Part shown: positions 59,210-64,000 of the stretch, piece after piece
Position numbering within the stretch: position 1 is the first letter of the stretch
Layout: every line of letters starts with the position of its first letter
DNA from: Clostridia bacterium
GTDB taxonomy: Bacteria > Bacillota > Clostridia > Oscillospirales > Acutalibacteraceae
Reading direction: 5' to 3'
Length of the DNA stretch: 64,000 bases
Assembly: GCA_017454485.1 (NCBI GenBank)
Contig: JAFTCX010000007.1
Span: forward strand, 27,268 to 91,267
Notes under the pieces: generated by a model
Databases searched by the model: none
What the model saw: the letters and a program-made list of their open reading frames with translations, nothing else
What the model was told of the DNA's origin: nothing
Program-made: the position numbers and the translations under genes

Positions 59210-60325
59210 ATGCTGACGCAGCGTGCAGAACTGACGGATTATCGGGAGCTGCTGGACTTTGAAAACCGTATTTTTGATGTGGATTTTCTTGAAAAGGTGC
59301 CGAAGCTGTATATCGACGCGAAAAAAAGCGTCGACTGCCACGGCATCATCAAAAACGGCGGGCGGCGCATCACCGCCGCTATCGCCGCCTGGCCCGGCGC
59401 AATTGAAACCGACTGCGGCGCGCTGCGCACGCTGGGCATCGGCTCTGTGGCTGTGGACGGCAATGCGCGCGGCAAGGGCTATATGAAAGACATGATGGCT
59501 TACTGCAACCGCGTTGCGGCAGAAACCAACGCCGACCTCGCCTTTCTCAGCGGATCGCGCGGACGCTATGAGCACGACGGCTACCGTCCCTGCGGCAGCC
59601 GGACGGTCTTTGAGGTCTCAACATATTTTCTGCATCATTTTCGCGCGCAAAAGCCCCTGCGTTTTGTGCCGCTGACCGAGGATGCAGACGCTCTTGAAGC
59701 CGCGTTCCAACTGTTTTCATCTCAGCCGCTGCACTGGGCACGCAGCCGCGACAGCTTTTTGACCGACACGCACACCTGGGGCGCAGAAAGCTTTGCCGTG
59801 CGCGAGGAAACCGGTGCCTTTTGCGGCTATCTGATCTTTGAACAAGCGCGTGCGCACGTCAGCGAGCTGCTGCTTTATGAAACAGACGAGGCCGCCGCCG
59901 TTCTGGCCGCGTTTGCAAAAGCGCAAAGCATCGACCGCCTGACCGTTGCGGCGGAGCCGTGGCAGCTTCCGCTGCTGCAGGCGCTGGCCTCCTTCGGCGA
60001 GCACATCACCGTCGAGATGCCCGCCGCGTTCAAGGTCTATCACTGGCGGCCGTTTCTCGAACTGCTCGGCACCTTCAAAGCGCGGCATTTCGCGCTGCCG
60101 GAAGGATCGCTGGTGCTGAAAATTGAAAACGAGACGCTGCGTGTGACGGTCAAAGACAAGACCTGCACCGCCGTGCCGTCAACCGACGCACCGGAGCTGC
60201 TCTTTTCCGCAATGGATGCCGCCGTCAACCTGACAACGGCCTTCGGCGCGCTGGTGCCGCATACACTGTTTTCCGCCTGGGCGCCGCTGTGTCCGCTGGG
60301 GCTGTCGCGGGCGGATGGAGTTTGA
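59210..60325 (+). CDS. GNAT-fold (Eis-like) N-acetyltransferase
   Basis: 371 residues. The N-terminal domain is GNAT: LRTLGIGSVAVDGNARGKGYMKDMMAYCNRVA (motif A, R-G-K-G-Y-M) and DLAFLSGSRGRYEHDGYRPCG (motif B, with a GYRPCG end). The remaining 200 residues form a second, divergent GNAT-like or sterol-carrier-type domain (FCGYLIFEQARAHVSELLLYE) as in Eis-type tandem acetyltransferases (about 400 residues). Substrate is not predicted. The start ATG has GGAGAG from the array as its only ribosome site. It closes the uxaC operon, and a terminator follows. Confidence 0.82.
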   Translation: MLTQRAELTDYRELLDFENRIFDVDFLEKVPKLYIDAKKSVDCHGIIKNGGRRITAAIAAWPGAIETDCGALRTLGIGSVAVDGNARGKGYMKDMMAYCNRVAAETNADLAFLSGSRGRYEHDGYRPCGSRTVFEVSTYFLHHFRAQKPLRFVPLTEDADALEAAFQLFSSQPLHWARSRDSFLTDTHTWGAESFAVREETGAFCGYLIFEQARAHVSELLLYETDEAAAVLAAFAKAQSIDRLTVAAEPWQLPLLQALASFGEHITVEMPAAFKVYHWRPFLELLGTFKARHFALPEGSLVLKIENETLRVTVKDKTCTAVPSTDAPELLFSAMDAAVNLTTAFGALVPHTLFSAWAPLCPLGLSRADGV

Positions 60326-60330
60326 TTTTA

Positions 60331-60379
60331 TAGTCGTTAGTCGGTAGCTGTTAGCTGTTAGCTGCCAGCTGTTAGCGGA
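60331..60379. repeat. Heptanucleotide array (TAGCTGT family), 7 units
   Basis: TAGTCGT, TAGTCGG, TAGCTGT twice, TAGCTGC, CAGCTGT, TAGCGGA, starting 5 nt after the stop codon. Confidence 0.92.
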
Positions 60380-60385
60380 CAGAGA

Positions 60386-60417
60386 AACCCCGCCGTGGAT
60401 GATTCTGCGGCGGGGTT
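60386..60417 (+). terminator. Terminator of the uxaC operon
   Basis: AACCCCGCCG pairs with CGGCGGGGTT over a 12-nt loop, then GGTTGTT. Confidence 0.8.
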
Positions 60418-60487
60418 GGTTGTTACAAAAAAGCCTTCCCCGCGGGCGGGGAAGGGGGATCGGCGTATGCCGGTGGAAGGGGTTTGC

Positions 60488-62989
60488 TTATCGCCCGAAC
60501 AGGCGGGCAAACAGATTGCGAAACCATTGAATGATGCGCTGGAAGAAGTTGAGGTTTTCGGTCGGTTTTTCATCGGTTGGTTTCGTGGTCGGGTTGGTCG
60601 GTTCCTCCGACTTTGTCAGCTTCGGAATGGACGTGCCATAGCTGAGCGTCTGCTTGCAAACCGTGCAATAAGTGTCGCCGGTATAGCCCTCGGCGTCATA
60701 GGTCGCTTCACGCGCGTTGATGATAGTGGATGTGTGCGCGGCAAGCGGCTGTTCGGCATGACCGCTTATGTATTTCTTGCAGTCGTTGCAATAAACACCG
60801 GCGGTGTAGCCTTTGACGGTGCAGGTGGAAGCGGTCGCGGCAACGTTCGTTGTGTTGACGTGGTTGGTGGTATCAAAGCCCAGATCCTGATGGCCGCTGA
60901 TGTACTGCTTACAGTCGTTGCAGTAGACACCGGCCGAATAGCCTTTGACGGTGCAGGTGGAAGCGGTTGCGGCGAGGTTCGTTGTGTTGATATGGTTATT
61001 TTTGTCCACGGATATATCTTCTGTGTAGCTGTCGCCGCAGGTGCAAATGTAAGTGCGTACACCGGTGGATGTGCAGGTTGCGGGGGTTGTGACAGCGGCG
61101 GTGTAGTCGTGGACGTGCTGACTGTCCCAATTGAAGTGCTTTGGTGCGTCGCGTAAGCTTTCATTCCAGATTTTTATTGAAATATTTGCCCACTGTTCCT
61201 TTGTTCCTGCATAATATACATCTGATAAGTGACAATTTTTAAAAGCAGCTTCCCCTACGCTTGTTAAACTTGTTGGAATGAAGATTTCTTTTATAGAAGA
61301 ATCATCAAATACACCAATATACCCTCCGCCTTCAATTGTTGTTACACCGGCTGGTAGGGTAATAGAAACTATGCTTTTGTTGAAAGCAAAAGCACCAACT
61401 GCTATGGTGGTTACAGAGTCAGGAATCATAATATCTCTTTTCCCTGATGGCCATTTTTCCAGAATTGTTTGATCTTTGTTAAACAAAACTCCGTCTTTTG
61501 ATGAGTGATAAGGATTGTTTTCATCAACAGTGATTGAAAGCAGATCATAACAAGCATAGAAGCCATAAGACGTGTCGATATATTCAACTGTGCTCGGTAT
61601 ATATATATTTGTTTTTTTCGGTGGACAACGTACCAAATGGCTCTGGTTCTTATTCATGAGCAACCCGTCATATGAACTGTACGTTTTATTTTCAGGATCT
61701 ACAAGAATGGAAGACAAATTTCCGCCTAACACCGTCACAGAGTTAGGCATGTTACTGGACAGTGTGATAAGTGTACTAGGAAGCGTTATCTCTTTTTTTC
61801 CGTCAGGAACTTCAAATAACCTTGATTGTTCTTTGTTATATAAAGCTCCGTCATAAGAACTATATGTTTGGTTATCGTCTGCAACAGTAATTGACATTAG
61901 GCTTTTACAGTCTGAAAACGTGGGACTATCAATATCATTTACAGAACTTGGTATAAAAACCTCCGTGAGACTGTCACAGTCTGAAAATGCATAAGCATCA
62001 ATTGTCATCAAATACTTTGGAAGCGATACAGAAGGAAGATTTATGCAACCACGGAATGCGTGAACGCCAATGCTTGTTACACTGTCCGGAATTTCTACTG
62101 AGGTCAGATAAATACAACCATAAAAGGCACAGTCTCCAATGGTTTTTGTATCGCTTGAAATCTTGACTGTTGTTATACTCGCGCAATTCCTTAAAAAATC
62201 ACAGTTTATACAGTCTGTTCCGTTTGGAAAAGCTAGCTCTGTTACAAGATTTCCATTCAAATAGAGATTATACGGTTTATTTTCGACAATATTGAATTTA
62301 CCCTCCACGTTGTTCCATGCTTCGATAGATTGTATACAAATGGAGCTGAGGTTTGAACAATCAGAAAAAGCATCCATTCCAATTTTGGTTAGGCTTGTTG
62401 GTATTGTGACACTTTCTATACTTGTGCAGCCGCAAAAAGCTACAGGGGAAATGGTTTCTGTGCCATCAGGTATAACAAGATCTGTTAATAGTTCGCCATT
62501 GACATATAAATTATGTGCCATAATCAGGGGGTTTGCGTAATCGTCTTTTCTCCTAGTCCCAAAGTCTGTACTAAGCCATGAGGAGAGCTCATCAATAAAC
62601 ACAGCGTTCAATTGCTTGCAGCTTGAGAAAGCCCACTCTCCAATTCTTCTCACACTGCTGGGAATTGTAATGGAGGTTAAAGCCGTACATCCGATGAAAG
62701 CATTTCCACCAATAGATGTTACACCATCTTCGATTATAGCCGTGGTGATGGATTCTCTAGAATAATACCAATTAGATCCATTAAAGAGCATTTGACCTGT
62801 TCCCCTGATTGTCAGCGTTCCTGCACTGTCCAGCGTCCATGTCAAATTCGTTCCGTCACCTTCACCGCCGCAATACCCGCTGTCAATAATCGTTGGTTCG
62901 CCTTCCGCGATTGCAAACACTGCCAGTGCCGCCATCAACGCGATTGCAAGCAGCGCAATCAAGAGTTTCTTTCCGGTTGATTTTTTCAT
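60488..62989 (-). CDS. Large secreted BspA-like LRR protein with FG-R tail
   Basis: 833 residues: signal peptide (LLIALLAIALMAALAVFAIAEGE), lead-in NLTWTLDSAGTLTIRGTGQM, about 18 LRR_5 repeats (100-600), including the inserted pattern 'SSYDGALYNKEQSRLFEVPDGK'-like (a short phrase repeated three or four times), then Cys ribbons (TYICTCGDSYTEDISVDKNNH; AGVYCNDCKQYISGH; GVYCNDCKKYISGH) and a terminal linker plus QRIIQWFRNLFARLFGR. The LRR core (61.1-62.9 kb) is markedly A+T-rich compared with both ends and the flanks. GGAGGAAA lies before the ATG. It has a 220-nt structured leader with a terminator and antiterminator. Confidence 0.87.
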   Translation of the reverse strand: MKKSTGKKLLIALLAIALMAALAVFAIAEGEPTIIDSGYCGGEGDGTNLTWTLDSAGTLTIRGTGQMLFNGSNWYYSRESITTAIIEDGVTSIGGNAFIGCTALTSITIPSSVRRIGEWAFSSCKQLNAVFIDELSSWLSTDFGTRRKDDYANPLIMAHNLYVNGELLTDLVIPDGTETISPVAFCGCTSIESVTIPTSLTKIGMDAFSDCSNLSSICIQSIEAWNNVEGKFNIVENKPYNLYLNGNLVTELAFPNGTDCINCDFLRNCASITTVKISSDTKTIGDCAFYGCIYLTSVEIPDSVTSIGVHAFRGCINLPSVSLPKYLMTIDAYAFSDCDSLTEVFIPSSVNDIDSPTFSDCKSLMSITVADDNQTYSSYDGALYNKEQSRLFEVPDGKKEITLPSTLITLSSNMPNSVTVLGGNLSSILVDPENKTYSSYDGLLMNKNQSHLVRCPPKKTNIYIPSTVEYIDTSYGFYACYDLLSITVDENNPYHSSKDGVLFNKDQTILEKWPSGKRDIMIPDSVTTIAVGAFAFNKSIVSITLPAGVTTIEGGGYIGVFDDSSIKEIFIPTSLTSVGEAAFKNCHLSDVYYAGTKEQWANISIKIWNESLRDAPKHFNWDSQHVHDYTAAVTTPATCTSTGVRTYICTCGDSYTEDISVDKNNHINTTNLAATASTCTVKGYSAGVYCNDCKQYISGHQDLGFDTTNHVNTTNVAATASTCTVKGYTAGVYCNDCKKYISGHAEQPLAAHTSTIINAREATYDAEGYTGDTYCTVCKQTLSYGTSIPKLTKSEEPTNPTTKPTDEKPTENLNFFQRIIQWFRNLFARLFGR

Positions 62990-63211
62990 GTTTTTTCCTC
63001 CTTCACGGAAATAAAATAGATTTTTTGAGACAGCAAAAAAGCGCCTCAAACGAGACGCTAAAAAATGCATCTCATTTGCTGCGACACAAAACCTACTATC
63101 GGGAAACACTAACCGACAAGTATTTAGAGAATGCACTTTTTCAAGTGTATTCTTGTCGGTTGGTAGTTCCCTTACACCCAATTCCCATATTCGGTTTTAT
63201 GTCGCAACCTT
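62990..63211 (-). promoter_or_regulatory. Structured leader of the 60488 LRR gene with terminator/antiterminator
   Basis: Minus strand from +1 near 63210: a long palindrome (63081-63205; GCGACA-y-AAAACC with GGTTTTATGTCGC, AACCGACAAG with CTTGTCGGTT, inner GAATGCACTT with AAGTGTATTC), then AGCGTCTC-gttt-GAGGCGCT plus seven T (63034-63060), a terminator. GAGATGC just upstream can pair with GCGTCTC instead, which would disrupt it. Confidence 0.6.
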
Positions 63212-63240
63212 ACTCTATCACATCCCGCCGTAAAAATCAA
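63212..63240 (-). promoter_or_regulatory. Promoter of the 60488 LRR gene
   Basis: Minus strand TTGATT (63235-63240), 17-nt spacer, TAGAGT (63212-63217). Confidence 0.55.
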
Positions 63241-63352
63241 GCATTTCAACCAAAAAAGCCCGTCAAACGCTTGACAGAAGCGGACAGGACACATAGAAAA
63301 AAACAGAGCGTTCGCGGTTCAGCGGTCACTCTCCGGATGGATTCTGTATGAA

Positions 63353-63390
63353 AACAATCGCCCCGAATGGCTGTCAGGGCGGTTGTTTTT
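63353..63390. terminator. Terminator hairpin in the LRR-rpsL gap
   Basis: AACAATCGCCC pairs with GGGCGGTTGTT (one G-U) over a 13-nt loop, followed by TTTTTG on the plus strand and TTTC on the minus. No gene ends here on the plus strand, so it could shield either direction. Confidence 0.65.
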
Positions 63391-63412
63391 GTTTGGATCG
63401 CTTCTTATTGCT

Positions 63413-63440
63413 ATCGACTAATGACTAACGACTACCGACT
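63413..63440. repeat. Heptanucleotide array (xxCGACT), 4 units
   Basis: ATCGACT, AATGACT, AACGACT, ACCGACT. The rest of the 63241-63549 stretch holds the hairpin at 63353 and a 30-bp duplicate (63232-63261 and 63449-63478, 28 matches), nothing coding. Confidence 0.85.
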
Positions 63441-63549
63441 GCCAGCTTAAAAATCAAGCGTTTCAACCAAAAATGCCCCTTCCCGCCGCGCCGAAACTGA
63501 AAAGAATGACAAAAATCGCGGAAAGCCCTTGATTTTTCAGCGTTTTCAG

Positions 63550-63578
63550 TTGACAAATGCGGCCGTTTGATGTAAAAT
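63550..63578 (+). promoter_or_regulatory. Promoter of rpsL
   Basis: TTGACA (63550-63555), 17-nt spacer, TAAAAT (63573-63578), a near-consensus promoter. Confidence 0.88.
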
Positions 63579-63655
63579 AGTCCAGCTTATGGTATGATTG
63601 CCGCATTAGGGGCAATACTTACCACGGCAAATTATTCAGAAAGGAGATGCGTCAC

Positions 63656-64000
63656 TTGCCAACCTTTAACCAGTTAGTTCGCAACGGCAGAGAAACTCTT
63701 GTCAAAAAGCCGAAGGCTCCGGCACTTCTGAAGGGTCTGAACTCCAAGAAGAACGTCATGACCGACCACAACTCCCCGCAAAAGCGCGGCGTTTGCACAG
63801 CAGTCAAGACGGCGACCCCGAAAAAGCCGAACTCCGCGCTTCGTAAAATTGCGAGAGTCCGTCTCACCAACGGAATCGAAGTTTCCGCTTACATTCCGGG
63901 CGTGGGTCACAATCTGCAGGAGCACTCCGTCGTGCTCATCCGCGGCGGCCGTGTCAAGGATCTTCCCGGTGTGCGTTACCACATCGTCCGCGGTACACTC
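63656..64000 (+). CDS. rpsL: 30S ribosomal protein S12, 3' end beyond window
   Basis: 115 codons are visible, running off the right edge. The product begins [20 protein letters not shown] and contains [75 protein letters not shown], diagnostic of S12 at the decoding centre; the streptomycin-site lysines in [11 protein letters not shown] and the [11 protein letters not shown] loop are normal. The start is TTG at 63656 with AAAGGAG 9 nt upstream. An in-frame ATG three codons earlier touches the ribosome site, so TTG is preferred. It presumably heads the str operon (rpsG, fus, tuf). Confidence 0.97.
   Translation, partial: MPTFNQLVRNGRETLVKKPKAPALLKGLNSKKNVMTDHNSPQKRGVCTAVKTATPKKPNSALRKIARVRLTNGIEVSAYIPGVGHNLQEHSVVLIRGGRVKDLPGVRYHIVRGTL

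Noticed and set aside
63241-63351. A small gene ending at the 63353 terminator
   Set aside because: No frame with a ribosome site was found in this stretch; a short RNA cannot be excluded but has no positive support.
1-64000. LPXTG-type sortase anchors on the secreted LRR proteins
   Set aside because: The C-termini were inspected and none shows LPXTG plus a hydrophobic segment and basic tail; this is why another anchor is proposed.

Overview
The window reads as chromosome of an uncultured gut Clostridium-like bacterium (Bacillota, Clostridia, probably Oscillospiraceae/Ruminococcaceae). The evidence is: G+C that looks high (estimated by eye in the mid-to-upper 50s percent), Gram-positive ribosome binding sites (AAAGGAG/GGAGG) before almost every gene, a single-chain glycyl-tRNA synthetase of Firmicute type, a class 2 (Firmicute) galT, YerC and MgsA/RarA, and many secreted BspA-like leucine-rich-repeat (LRR) proteins. 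No phage, conjugative or CRISPR genes are visible.

Layout. 1-3.6 kb: end of a secreted protein, mtnN, an RNase Z-like hydrolase and methylmalonate-semialdehyde dehydrogenase. 3.7-9.8 kb: a giant secreted LRR protein with eight exact 336-bp repeats, MgtC, a small anchored Lys-rich protein and a CopZ-like chaperone. 10-18.5 kb: a GPH sugar transporter, a two-domain P-loop ATPase, galT and three secreted proteins. 18.6-21.7 kb: a transcription-factor-like HTH fused through a membrane helix to a family I.5 lipase, a MITE-like palindrome and a second Ig-like/Fn3 secreted protein. 21.8-32.4 kb: a transporter/membrane-LRR/GH43 operon, a pectate-lyase-like beta-helix protein, tRNA-Arg, a GH30 enzyme, an AlaA-type aminotransferase and another LRR protein. 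32.6-36.6 kb: glyQS, a small membrane protein, rarA, yebC. 36.7-43.8 kb: an LRR gene divergent from a small XRE regulator, a YdcF-like protein, the yerC/methyltransferase/hslO operon and a membrane alpha/beta hydrolase. 43.9-46.4 kb: a polar amino-acid ABC importer. 46.6-52.3 kb: a secreted lipase-like protein and two CDP-glycerol phosphotransferase paralogues around a secreted LRR-like protein. 52.4-60.3 kb: ackA, a GNAT, a secreted nuclease/phosphatase-fold enzyme, then the uxaC operon. 60.5-64 kb: a large LRR protein with a structured leader, and the start of rpsL.

The genes suggest a plant-polysaccharide feeder: GH43, GH30, pectate-lyase-like, uxaC and galT with two GPH/MFS sugar transporters feed glucuronate and galactose into fermentation, with ackA for ATP. 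At least seven genes encode LRR proteins and three share an Ig-like/Fn3 module, so cell-surface display is a dominant theme.

The most unusual signals are (1) a shared C-terminal amphipathic tail ending in FG-x-[K/R] on four otherwise different secreted proteins, twice preceded by a CxYCGQTH motif, a candidate undescribed anchoring or sorting signal; (2) heptanucleotide repeat arrays in about ten intergenic regions, resembling cyanobacterial STRRs; (3) the HTH-membrane helix-lipase fusion; (4) a 150-nt chain of near-perfect hairpins at 46.4 kb; and (5) a structured leader with a terminator/antiterminator arrangement before the last LRR gene. Every functional call rests on reading the sequence and on memory of protein families; no database search was run.
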